A DNA stretch of 64,000 nucleotides. It comes from an uncultured Alphaproteobacteria bacterium. Its GTDB lineage: Bacteria; Pseudomonadota; Alphaproteobacteria; Geminicoccales; Geminicoccaceae. Positions 44,678-53,683 of the stretch are shown one piece after another. The stretch lies in assembly GCA_937926445.1 (NCBI GenBank), contig CALBAK010000065.1, positions 1-64,000 of the forward strand. Direction: 5' to 3'. The notes under the pieces were generated by a model. That model did no database searches. It was not told where the DNA came from and saw only the letters and a list, made by a program, of their open reading frames with translations. Position 1 is the stretch's first letter. Each line of letters starts with the position of its first letter. A program made the translations under genes and the position numbers.

Positions 44678-46460
44678 AAGGCCTCCTCCCAGCTCTTCGA
44701 TAGACGCATGGCGCCGGTGATCAGTCCGACCATCGAATAGGTCTGCGGGAAGTTGCCCCAAGGGAGGCCGGTGCGCGTGTCGATGTCTTGGGAGAGCAAG
44801 CCGAGCGAGGTGCGGGCTGCGAGCATCCCCTCGAAAAGAGCACGGGCCTCCTCGCGCCGCCCGAGCGAGGCGAGCGCGTCGATGTACCAGAAGGTGCAGA
44901 CGTCGAAGGAAGTCTCGGGCAGGCCGAAATCGTCCTCGCGGTCGTAGCGCAGGACATGGTCGCCACGCCGCAGCGCCCGACCGATCGCTTCGACCGTCCC
45001 CGCGAAGCGCGGATCGTCGGTCGCGAGGAACCCGATCTCGTGCAAAAGAAGGAGGGGCTCGCGTCGAGTCCCTCGCCGCCGAAGGTTGCGACGAAGCTGC
45101 CGAGTTCCGGGCGCCAGGCCTCGGCCAGGATCGCTTTCCGGATCCGTTCGGCTTCGCTGCGCCAGTGGCTCGCCCGCTCGGCGAAACCGAGACGCTGGGC
45201 GATCTTGCCGAGGTGGTAGCAGGCGGCCCGGCACATCGCCGCCGAATGGGTGTGTACGGCACGGCAGCCGCGATATTCCCAGAGGCTCGCATCGGGTTCG
45301 AGCGCCATCCGAGCGGCGGTCGCGCCGAGATCTTCGAGGACCCGGAACAGCGCCGCGTAGTCGCGCCGCGGCAGACGGTGGTCGTAGAACACCTGTGCGG
45401 CGGCCATCACCACGCTGCCGTAGGAATCGTTCTGCCGCTGCTCGGCCGCCTGGTTGCCGATCCGCACCGGTCCCTGGCCGCCGAACCCGCGCAGGTTCGG
45501 GGCGATCCGCTCGACGAGCGGCTCGCCCGGGAGAATCCCATGGACCGGGCGCAGTTCGGCCCCGGGCTCGAGCGCCAACACGGTGGCGATCCAGTCGAGG
45601 AAGTCCTCCATGGTGCGGGCGGCACCCAGCCGGTTCAGCGCTCGCACCACGAAGAATGCGTCCCGCAGCCAGCAGTAGCGATAGTCCCAGGTGCGCGCGG
45701 TGCCGGGTGCCTCGGGGATCGAGGTCGTGAGCGCCGCCGAGATGGCGCCGGTCTCCTCGAAGCTGCACAGCTTCGGGGTAATGGCGGCGCGGTTCACCGC
45801 CTGCTGCCACTCGAACGGGACCGAAAGATAGCGGGTCCACTCGCTCCAATAGTCGAGCGTACGCTCGAGGAACTCGCGGCAGGTGGGATCGAGCGGGGCG
45901 GCGAAGCTCTCGTCCGGCCCGAGCACGAGCCAGGCCGGGCGGGTGAGTGCGAAAGCCGCTTCCCGCTCGAGCGCCGCCACTGCCAGATCGGTCGTAACCC
46001 GAAGCGCCCCGGCGACCGCCACGAAACGCAGATGGTTGGAACCCGGAACCCGCTGCGGTACCGCCGCGCCGTAGTCGAAGAGAGGCCGGATCCTCAAGCG
46101 CAGGAGCGGCGCGCCGCCCACCGGCTCGAGCCGGCGGACCAGGATCGGCGGGCGGAAGATGCGGTCGTGCCGACGAAAGCGCGGCGCGAAGTCGGTGATT
46201 CGCAGGCCGCAGCCGGCGGCGTCGAAGAGCGTGTTGCGCGAAACCGCACTGTTGCCGAGATACTCCCGTTCGCTGCGCACGCAGCCGTCCAATTCGATCG
46301 CGAAACGTCCCTCCCGAGGCCCGGCCGTCGGCTCGAGCAGCCCGCAGAAAACGGGATCGCTGCCGAGGCGCGGCTGGCAGTGCCAGACGATCGCACCGCG
46401 CGCGTCGATCGGCGCGGCGACGATGCAATTGCCGATTACGCCGAGATCGAGACCGCTCAT
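44662..46460 (-). pseudogene. glycoside hydrolase family 15 (glucoamylase/trehalase-like), frameshifted
   Basis: From ATG 46460 the frame encodes a typical bacterial GH15 protein: LGVIGNCIVAAPIDARGAIVWHC, TWDYRYCWLRDAFFVVRAL with the catalytic-site arginine/aspartate region, GNQAAEQRQNDSYG and LWEYRG. After EGLDASPS the frame is lost at a four-G run (45054-45057). A neighbouring frame carries on with LLLLHEIGFLATDDPRFAG and ends at 44662 with FPQTYSMVGLITGAMRLS. Joined, the length (~598 codons) is normal. One missing base or two extra bases explain it. The gene lies between otsB and otsA, a common trehalose operon order. Confidence 0.85.
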
Positions 46461-47209
46461 CAGCGATCTCCGGGTCCGGGCAAAAACGGTCCGCCCGCCG
46501 CCACCTCGGCTAGCCAGGCGCGCACCGCAGCCGGTCCCGCGAACGCCGACGGCCGGCCTTTGGGCGGCACGTGCCGGACCGCGAGCGCGATGCCGCCCGC
46601 CTCTTCGGCCGCCCGGAACGTCTCGAGATCGGTCCGATCGTCGCCCACGACGAGCGGCCACCGACCGAGGATGGGCGGCACGGCAAGGAGCGCGGTCACG
46701 GCGCGCCCCTTGTCGACCCCTGCCCCCCGGAGCTCGAGCACGGCCTTGCCGGCGACCGCTTCGATCGCCCCGCGGGACTCCTCGACCACCGCCAGCAACC
46801 GCTCGATCAGGACGATCGGCGGCACGACCGCGGCGCGCCAGTGGAGCGCCAGAGCCGCCCCCTTGTCCTCGACCGGCACTCCCGCCAGCAGGGTCGCCGC
46901 GGCGAGGAGCGCCCGCGCCGCGGCGAGCACCGGCGCCGCCAGCCGGCGCTCGATCGGCCAGTCCGGCCGCAGCCGGAACTCGGCCCCGTGCACCCCTGCA
47001 GCTGCGGCCCGCAAGGGCGCGAGAAGCCGGTCGAGCTCCGCGATCGGCCGGCCGCTCACGAGCGCGAGCGCGCCCGCGACCCGTCGCCGTACCGCCTCGA
47101 GGATGGCGACGAGTCCGTCCGGCACGATCACGACCTCCGGCCGCTCGGCGATCTCGAGCAAGGTACCGTCGACGTCGAGCAGAAGGCAGACCCGTTCCGC
47201 CTCGCGCAC
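46460..47209 (-). CDS. otsB: trehalose-6-phosphate phosphatase
   Basis: 249 residues. A HAD phosphatase with motif I LLLDVDGTLLE, motif II ALVSGRPIAEL, EDKGAALALHWR (typical of OtsB) and motif IV as GDDRTDLETF. It removes phosphate from trehalose-6-phosphate, giving trehalose, an osmoprotectant. Its stop overlaps the start of the GH15 gene (TGATG). Unlike its two partner genes it shows no lesion, but with otsA broken the pathway has no substrate unless another synthase exists. Confidence 0.9.
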   Translation of the reverse strand: MREAERVCLLLDVDGTLLEIAERPEVVIVPDGLVAILEAVRRRVAGALALVSGRPIAELDRLLAPLRAAAAGVHGAEFRLRPDWPIERRLAAPVLAAARALLAAATLLAGVPVEDKGAALALHWRAAVVPPIVLIERLLAVVEESRGAIEAVAGKAVLELRGAGVDKGRAVTALLAVPPILGRWPLVVGDDRTDLETFRAAEEAGGIALAVRHVPPKGRPSAFAGPAAVRAWLAEVAAGGPFLPGPGDR

Positions 47210-47234
47210 CGAGGGCCCCCGTCTCTGCCCTACT

Positions 47235-48696
47235 TCAGCCCCGCACGAGCCGGGCGAGCTCGTCGGTGGCCACCTCGAGGGCCCGGGCGAAGCGGTCGAC
47301 CGCTTCTTCCGCCTCTTCCTCGCGCATGCACGAGGGTGGCTAGAAGGGAATCGCCTCGATGAAGGGCAGCGCCCGCACCATCACCCCCGCCTCGGCCGCC
47401 TCGGCCACTACGAGGCGATGTGCCCCCTGCTCCGGCCGGAAGGGCCGCCGGCTCGCCTTGTCGGCCAGGAACTCGACCGCATTGAGCATCCCCACCCCGC
47501 GGATCTCGCCCACGAAGGGGTGATCGCCGATCCGCTCCTCGAGCCGACGCTTGAGATGGGAACCGATCCGGGCGCCGTTCTCGACCATGCCCTCGCGCTC
47601 CATGATGTCGAGATCGGTGAGGCCGACGGCACCGCCCACGGGATGGCCGGAATAAGTGAAGCCTTGCATCACCGGGCCTCGTTCGGGCGAGGCCTTTTCG
47701 AGCACCTCGAAGATCCGCTCCGAGATCACCGAGGCGGAGACCGGGAAATAGGAGGAGGTGAATGCCCTTGGCGAGGGTGACGATGTCGGGCTCGAGACCG
47801 TAGAGGCCGCAGGCGAACCACTGCCCCGTGCGACCGAAGCCCGTGATCACCTCGTCGACGATCGGGAGCATGTCGTTCTTGCGGCAGATCTCCTGCACTC
47901 GAGGCCAGTAGTCGGCGGGCGGCATCAGCACCCCGCCCGTGCCCGTGATGGGCTCGCCGATGAAGGCGGCGACGGTCTCCGGCCCTTCCCGTTCGATCAC
48001 CGCGTCGAGCTCGGCCACCTGCCGGTCGCAGAAGGCCTGCTCGCTCTCGCCCGGGCGGGCGAAGCGGAAGGCGTGCGGGCAGGAGAGATGGATCGCGCCC
48101 GGCACCGGCAGGTCGAAGGCCTCGTGGTAGACCGGGATGCCGGTGAGGCTGCCGGAGGCGAGCGTGAGGCCGTGACAACCGCCGTAGCGGCCCAAGATCT
48201 TCTTCTTTTCGGACTTGCCGCGCAGATTGTTGTAGTAGCGGACGAGTTTGACGTTCGTGTCGTTGGCGTCCGAACCCGAGGTGCCAAAGAACACCTTGGA
48301 AAGGCCGCGCACGCCGGCCTTCTCGCGGAACAGCGTCAGCACTCGGTCGGCGAGCCGGATCATGGGCTCGTTCGAGGCCGAGCCGAACAGGTGGTAGTAG
48401 GAGAGCTTCTCGATCGCGGCGCGCGCCGCCTCGGCGATCTCCGGCCGACCGTAGCCGATGTTGACGCACCAGAGGCCGGCGCCGCAGTCGATGTAATCCT
48501 TGCACCGATGGTCGCGGATCCGCACGCCTTAGCCCTGCCCGACGATGGTCGGGCCCTTCGCGAAATGCTGGACGATCGAGGTGTTGGGATGGAGCAGGCT
48601 CGCCTTGTCCATCCCCTCGAGCGTCCAGTTGGCAGGCGCCTGGAGGATGGGAACCTCCCGCAGCGGGCCCGGCTCGGGCCGGTGAACCGGTGTGGC
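47235..48696 (-). pseudogene. class III aminotransferase (omega-transaminase type), multiple lesions
   Basis: Reading leftward, LQAPANWTLEGMDKASLLHPNT and QHFAKGPTIVGQG are followed by an in-frame TAA at 48529-48531. Next come VRIRDH, DYIDCGAGLWCVNIGYGRPE, HLFGSASNEP, YYNNLRGKSEKKKI, YGGCHGLTLASGSLTG and VDEVITGFGRTGQW. After the PLP-lysine strand TLAKGI one base (near 47760) is extra. The other frame continues with SSYFPVSASVISERIFEV and GFTYSGHPVGGAVGL. A TAG at 47340-47342 then interrupts …LPFIEAIPF before the final MREEEAEEAVDRFARAL. Three independent lesions mean no functional enzyme. Similarity extends upstream of the ATG at 48612, so the exact start is uncertain. Confidence 0.87.
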
Positions 48697-48812
48697 TTAG
48701 CCCGAGGCGCGGGGGCTCCGCCAGCCGGTCCGCTGCGGGCGGGCCATCGCGTGCCTCGGTACGGCCGGGCCGCCTTGCGGCGGATCCGCCACCGGCTATA
48801 GTCGGCGCGGCC

Positions 48813-48888
48813 GCCGCAGTAGCTCAGCTGGTAGAGCAGCGCATTCGTAATGCGCGGGTCGGGGGTTCGAGTCCCTCCTGCGGCACCA
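48813..48888 (+). tRNA. tRNA-Thr (anticodon CGU)
   Basis: A 76-base cloverleaf: acceptor GCCGCAG pairs with CTGCGGC, D arm with AGCTCAGCTGGTAGAGC, anticodon stem-loop GCGCATTCGTAATGCGC with CGT in the centre, T arm GGGGGTTCGAGTCCCTC, discriminator A and an encoded CCA. CGU reads ACG threonine codons. It stands alone, just upstream of the start of the degraded aminotransferase gene on the opposite strand; tRNA genes are frequent integration sites, though no flanking repeat is obvious. Confidence 0.95.
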
Positions 48889-48992
48889 GCGAGGCGGTCG
48901 CAGCGAACGCTTCCTGCGCGTGGCGGCGGTCGCCGCTTCGCGTGCGGCCTCGGATGTCGGCAGGCCCGAGCCGAGGCCGCCTCGATCGCGCA

Positions 48993-49304
48993 TCAGGGCA
49001 CCTCGACGTCGAACAGAGGTGCGTATCGCTGCGCACCGAACACGTCGGTCTCGCCCGGGCTGCCCGAGGGCCGGAGCCGCCGGATCGTGAACTCGATCGC
49101 TTGCGCCGGCTCGAAGACGCAGTGATGGGTGAGCCGCTCGCGCGGGATCTTGAAGAGCGCGCAGATCCGCTCCGGGTCGAGGGCGCCCGAATCGCGCACC
49201 CGCTCGAAGGCGGTGCGGTCGTGGAAGATGATGTCGAAGGTGAGATGATCCACACCCGCGTTTTTCGAGCGAATGGTGGAGGCGAGCTCGCGCAGGCTCG
49301 GCAT
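48993..49304 (-). CDS. DUF4387 protein
   Basis: 103 residues from ATG 49304, whose first base is the last of the upstream stop (TGATG). The conserved start LRELASTIRSKNAGVDHLTFDIIF is typical of DUF4387, a small domain of unknown function that is nearly always encoded beside a DUF1446/AtuA-type protein, as here. The remainder (FERVRDSGALDPERICALFKIP, IEFTIRRLRPSGSPGETDVFG) matches family length. It probably forms a complex or two-subunit enzyme with the larger neighbour; this is inferred from constant linkage. Confidence 0.85.
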   Translation of the reverse strand: MPSLRELASTIRSKNAGVDHLTFDIIFHDRTAFERVRDSGALDPERICALFKIPRERLTHHCVFEPAQAIEFTIRRLRPSGSPGETDVFGAQRYAPLFDVEVP

Positions 49305-50689
49305 CAGCGTCCCTCCCCCGCCCGGCCGTCGATCACGAGTTGGCGGATCCGCACGAGCTCCATGACGTCCTCGACCTCGATCACGTGATTGAGGGTCCAT
49401 TCGTAGCCCGGCTCGCGGATCAGGATCTCGTCCGACATGAGCGCCGCCGCCCCGACCGTGCCCTTGGTGCCGGAAAGCCGGGCGTAGAAAAGGTTGCGGG
49501 CGGCGAGCGCGGCGATCTCCTCGGCGATGCGGGCATCGTCGTGGACCGCCTCGACGACGATGCCGAGCTCGTGCGATGCAGCCGGCGGGTCCGGGTCGAG
49601 CTCCTTCATGACCGCGTCGCGACCGTAGCGGTGGTAGAAGAGCCGGTAGCCCTCCCCTTCCGGGCCGAACCGTTCGACGACCTTGCCCCTCGCCCAGGCG
49701 ATCGCATCGTCGATCCGGGCGATCGTCTGCGGGTCGCGCACGCCGACGATCACGAGCCGCCGCTCGCCGATCCGGCCGGCCCCCTCGAGCTCGACCTTGA
49801 TCGTCGGGGTGGGGTGGAACACCGCACCGGAAGCGCGCGTGCTCTTCTCGTCGACCCGCTCGTAGCAGCAGGCCGACATGTCGATCCAGCCGCCCGCCAC
49901 GTGCTCGCGCAGAGGGTCGGTGCGCTCGTACACGGCGTGGCTCGCGAGCGAGGCCGGCGTACACCGCTGCGCCGGATGCATCGCCCGCACCCGCACACTC
50001 TCCCCCTCGACCGTCCCGAGGATCGTCTCCTTGCCCATGTAGGGCTCGCAGGCGAAGCTCGCGCACTCCATGAGCTTACCGGTGTAGTACGCGATGGCGG
50101 GCGAGAAGCCGGCCTGGAGCAGGGGTGCGGCGAAGAGCGCGCAGTCGGAAGCGCGGCCGGCGATCACGACTTCCGCTCCCTCGCGCGGTGCGCGGCGGAT
50201 CGGCTCGGCGTTCATCACCGCGACCACCCGGGAGGTCCGGCGCAAGGTCGAGGCGTCGGCGTCGGGGCGGCCGTCGAGCCCCTCGATGCGCGCGCCGCGG
50301 GCGAGCCGATCGAGCAGATCCTCGATCTTCTGCTCGGAATAGATCGCCGCCGGGCGAAAGGGTGCGAGCCGGTGCTCGGCCGCGATGGCGCGCAGAAGGC
50401 CCACGAACTGGTCGACCCCGCGGTCGGTGCCGGTGTCGGAGGCCGAGCCCACGATCATGGGTACGCCGAGCCGGCGGGCCTCGAGCAACATGATCTCGAG
50501 GTCGTGACGCTGGTGCACCTCGAGGCTGACGTGGCGGTCGGCGCGCAACGGCCGTGGGCCGATGTCGCAGGAACCGGCATAGGCGACGATCGCATAGGGC
50601 GAAAGCCGGCAGCCCGCGAGGAAACTTTCCTTCTCGAGCGGGGTGAAGGCCAGATGGCCGGTCGGACAGGCGATGGTGAAGGGTTTCAA
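49304..50689 (-). CDS. DUF1446/AtuA-like acyclic terpene utilisation family protein
   Basis: 461 residues. The start TTG 50689 overlaps the stop of the upstream gene (TTGA) and gives LKPFTIACPTGHLAF, the family N-terminus. Other conserved blocks are YAGSCDIGPRPL, MIVGSASDTGTDRG, VVIAGRASDCALFAAPLL, HPAQRCTPASLASHAVYE and GTKGTVGAAALMSDEI. AtuA of Pseudomonas is needed for growth on citronellol/geraniol, but most family members occur in other catabolic clusters and their reaction is unknown. It is intact, although both the upstream hydrolase and transporter genes are broken. Confidence 0.85.
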   Translation of the reverse strand: MKPFTIACPTGHLAFTPLEKESFLAGCRLSPYAIVAYAGSCDIGPRPLRADRHVSLEVHQRHDLEIMLLEARRLGVPMIVGSASDTGTDRGVDQFVGLLRAIAAEHRLAPFRPAAIYSEQKIEDLLDRLARGARIEGLDGRPDADASTLRRTSRVVAVMNAEPIRRAPREGAEVVIAGRASDCALFAAPLLQAGFSPAIAYYTGKLMECASFACEPYMGKETILGTVEGESVRVRAMHPAQRCTPASLASHAVYERTDPLREHVAGGWIDMSACCYERVDEKSTRASGAVFHPTPTIKVELEGAGRIGERRLVIVGVRDPQTIARIDDAIAWARGKVVERFGPEGEGYRLFYHRYGRDAVMKELDPDPPAASHELGIVVEAVHDDARIAEEIAALAARNLFYARLSGTKGTVGAAALMSDEILIREPGYEWTLNHVIEVEDVMELVRIRQLVIDGRAGEGR

Positions 50690-51805
50690 GCGCAGGGGCT
50701 CCCGGAAGGCGTGGGTTCGAGTTCGAAGCGGCGGCAGGCCCCGCTGCAGGGCGGGCCGCCGCAGAAGAGCAGGCGGAGCGAAGCCGTGTTCCAGATCGCC
50801 CCCGATATCGTGGCGGCGAGATCCGCGCCGCCGTGGCGGCAGAAGGCAGGGCCGTCGCCGTCGCCGTGGCGGGCGAGCAGAGCCGCGACCGCTTCGGGCG
50901 CGGCGGGTGCGGGAAGCCGCGCGAGGGCGAGCCGCAACGCGGCCGCCCGGGCGATCGAGTTGGCCTGCGCGGCCGCGAACTCGGCGCCGATCAGATTGTC
51001 CGCCGCGGCTTCGGGCGGGCAGTGATGGTTGGTGCGACCGATCCGGCCCGCCTCTCCGCGCGCGATCCCGACCCGGCGATGGCCGAGCTCGACCGCGGCG
51101 ACCCGGCCCGAAGCGTCGGCCAGCACGAGCAGCCCGCTGCCGGTGTGCGGCAGGCGGCGGATCAGCGCCAGCGCCGCCTCGACGTCGGCGCAGCGCTCGA
51201 GCAGGAGCGTCGAGAGGAAATAGCGGTGCAGCCCGGGCCCGAGATCGGCGGCGCGGCTCGCCGTGTCGGCGAGCGCGAGCCCATCGGCGTTGAGCCCGGA
51301 GGAGAAGCAGCCGGGCGCCCCGAGCGAGCCCACGACCAGGAAGCTGCGGCCGCGCTCGGGCCGGTGCAGCAGGACCTGCTGGAGCTCGCGGTGCTCGTCG
51401 CGGTAGTCGCGGTTCTTGGCGAGCAGCGCACCGTCCGCGGTGCGGACCGCGAAGGCGGTGCAGCCCTCCGCGGTGGCCGCCGCCTGGTCGACCAGATCGG
51501 CGATCGTCGCGGCGTGCAGGAAGGCGAACAGGCGCGCCGCGTCGATGCCGAAGCCGTCGGCGATGCCGGCGATTTCCGCCAGGACCTCCGGATAGAGGCG
51601 CTCGGTGGCGGCCCGCTGCTCGGCGAGGAACGAGCGGATGTCCGGCCGCTCCAGCGCGCCGCCCACCTCGGCGAGCCGCAACGCGACCGCGGCCCGGACC
51701 GCGGGCACCAGATCGGGCCGGGCGCGCGCCTGGGCGCGGCCGCGCTCGAGCGGGTCGCCCCCGCAGGCAAAGGGGCGCGGCGCGCGGGGCCTCGGATGGC
51801 CGCAT
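50686..51805 (-). pseudogene. C45 autoproteolytic acyltransferase/hydrolase, frameshifted near the start
   Basis: ATG 51805 (TGATG with the oppF stop) opens RPSEAPRAAPLCLRG; the frame is then lost at a five-C run (51758-51762 on the plus strand). A second frame continues exactly where expected: DPLERGRAQARARPDLVPAVR, then AEGCTAFAVRTADGALLAKNRDY, whose Cys is the autoprocessing nucleophile of C45 (isopenicillin-N acyltransferase-like) enzymes, and FLVVGSLGAPGCFSSGLNADGL. One extra G explains the break. GTG 51708 could restart a shortened protein that retains the nucleophile but lacks the first strand. Family members hydrolyse or transfer acyl groups on amides. Confidence 0.78.
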
Positions 51806-52763
51806 CAGGCAGCCGCCCGGTGCAGGTGGCAGGCGCTCGCGTGGCCCGGCGCCACCTCGAGGAGCGCCGGTGCCAGCTCGCGGCAAACCGGCAGGGCATG
51901 CGGGCAGCGCGGGTGGAAGCGGCAGCCGGCGGGCGGGCGGACCGGCGAGGGCGGCTCGCCCGCGAGGCGGCCAGCACCTCGCTCCCGGCGGCCGTCCAGT
52001 GGCGGCACGGCGGCCAGGAGCGCGCGGGTGTAGGGATGCGCCGGTTCGGCGAGGACCACGCGGGTCGGGCCGAGCTCGGGGATCCGCCCGAGACAGAGCA
52101 CGGCCACCCGATCGCCGACGTGCGCGACCACGGCCAGGTCGTGAGCGATGAAGAGATAGGTCAGCCCGAGCTCCTCCTGGAGCTCCCGCAAGAGAGCCAG
52201 GATCTGCGCCTGGATGGAAACGTCGAGGGCGGAGACCGGCTCGTCGAGGACGAGGAGCTCGGGGCGGAGCACGAGGGCTCGGGCGATCCCGATCCGTTGG
52301 CGTTGGCCACCCGAGAACTGGTGGGGACAGCGGTCGAGGTGGGCAGCGGAAAGCCCCACTCGCTCGAGCATCGCCGCCACCCGCGCCCGGGCCGCGGCGC
52401 GATCGAGCCGCTCGTGCACGACGAGGCCGAGGCTCACGATCTCGGCCTCCGTACGGCGCGGATTGAGGCTCGCACAAGGGACCTGGAAGACGATCTGCGC
52501 CCTCCGTCGGAAGCGGCGCAGTTCGGGGCCGTCGAGCGTGCGCAGATCGGTTCCGTCGAAGCGAACCGTCCCGGCGGTGGGCTCGATCAAGCGCAGGACG
52601 CAGCGGCCGAGCGTGCTCTTGCCCGAGCCCTATTCGCCGACCACGCCCAGGCACTCGCCCGGGAAGACCCCGAGATCGACGCCGTCGACGGCGCGCACGC
52701 GAGGCCGTCCCGGGTGGGAAAGACGACCTCGAGGCCGCGGATTTCGAGCAGAGGCGCGCTCAT
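51805..52763 (-). pseudogene. peptide ABC transporter ATPase (OppF/DppF), stop in Walker A plus frameshift
   Basis: ATG 52763 opens SAPLLEIRGLEVVFPTRDGLA; one base is missing near 52699, after which a new frame reads VRAVDGVDLGVFPGECLGVVGE. A TAG (52630-52632) then replaces the serine codon in the Walker A motif GE-S-GSGKST. The rest is perfect: RRRAQIVFQVPCASLNPRR, QFSGGQRQRIGIARAL, LLVLDEPVSALDVSIQ and the CHLH C-terminus. Restart at a later codon would lack Walker A, so no ATPase. No DppD partner is present. The ATPase at 524-2140 has TCG at the equivalent position. Confidence 0.87.
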
Positions 52764-53683
52764 GCCCGAAGCCTCGGGTCGAAGGCGTCCCGCAGGCCCT
52801 GGCTCGCGAGATTGATCGCGAGGACCAGAACGAAGATGGCGACACCGGGCAGGGTGGCGACCCACCAGGCATCGAGGAGGAAGGCGCGGCCATCGGCCAC
52901 CATCGAGCCCCAGGAGGGGACCGGCGGCTGGACACCGAGACCCAGGAAGGAGAGGCTCGCCTCGAGGACGACGATCGTCGCCATGCGGAAGGTGGCGACC
53001 ACGAGCACGGGCGAGAGGATGTTGGGCAGGATCTCGCCGAGCATGATGTGGAGGGGCGAGGCGCCGAGCGCGCGGGCGGCCTCGACATACTCCCGCTCGC
53101 GCGCGGAGAGCGTGTCGGCGCGCGCGACCCGGCAGGTCAAGACCCACTCTTTGAGAACGAGAGCCAAGCCAATGTTGGCGAGGCCGGGGCCCATCGCCGC
53201 CATCAGGCCGATCGGGAAGATCAGGTAAGGAAATCCCAGGAGTCTATCGACGATGCGGCCGATGACGATGTCGACGAAGCCGCGCCGATAGCCCGCGAGC
53301 AGGCCGAGCGTGGTACCGATCAGAGCGGCGATGCCGATGACGACGAGACCGATCGTCATCGACACCCGAGCACCTTGGAGGATGCGCGAGAGGATGTCGC
53401 GGCCCAGCGGGTCGCAGCCCAGTGGATGCGCCCAGTCGCCGCCCTCGAGCCAGACCGGTGGCTGCAGGCGGCGGAACAGATCGGCCTCGTAAGGATCGTG
53501 GGGGGCGAGCCAGGGAGCGAAGACCGCGACCAGAGCGGCGAGCAGCACGACCGCGAGGGCGCTCACGGTCGTACGGTCGGCGAGCAGACCGCGCAGATCG
53601 GCGAGGAGGGGCGAAGCGGCGCGCTGCCCCGGTTCGCCGCCTGGGGCCGTGCGCGTGCCGGTCTCGACCGCCTCGAGCCTCAA
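52760..53683 (-). CDS. peptide ABC transporter permease (OppC/DppC)
   Basis: 307 residues from TTG 53683, which overlaps the original oppB stop (TTGA). The N-terminal OppC_N helix (TTVSALAVVLLAALVAVFAPWLAPHDP) is followed by HPLGCDPLGRDILSRILQGARVS and the EAA region REREYVEAARALGASPLHIMLGEILPNILSP. It is one half of the membrane channel of a dipeptide/oligopeptide importer. It is the only intact gene of this transporter; oppB, oppF and the binding protein are damaged. Confidence 0.9.
   Translation of the reverse strand: MRLEAVETGTRTAPGGEPGQRAASPLLADLRGLLADRTTVSALAVVLLAALVAVFAPWLAPHDPYEADLFRRLQPPVWLEGGDWAHPLGCDPLGRDILSRILQGARVSMTIGLVVIGIAALIGTTLGLLAGYRRGFVDIVIGRIVDRLLGFPYLIFPIGLMAAMGPGLANIGLALVLKEWVLTCRVARADTLSAREREYVEAARALGASPLHIMLGEILPNILSPVLVVATFRMATIVVLEASLSFLGLGVQPPVPSWGSMVADGRAFLLDAWWVATLPGVAIFVLVLAINLASQGLRDAFDPRLRA

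Noticed and set aside
48813-48888. tRNA-Thr as the attachment site of a mobile element
   Set aside because: No integrase, transposase or direct repeat of the tRNA end is visible in the window.
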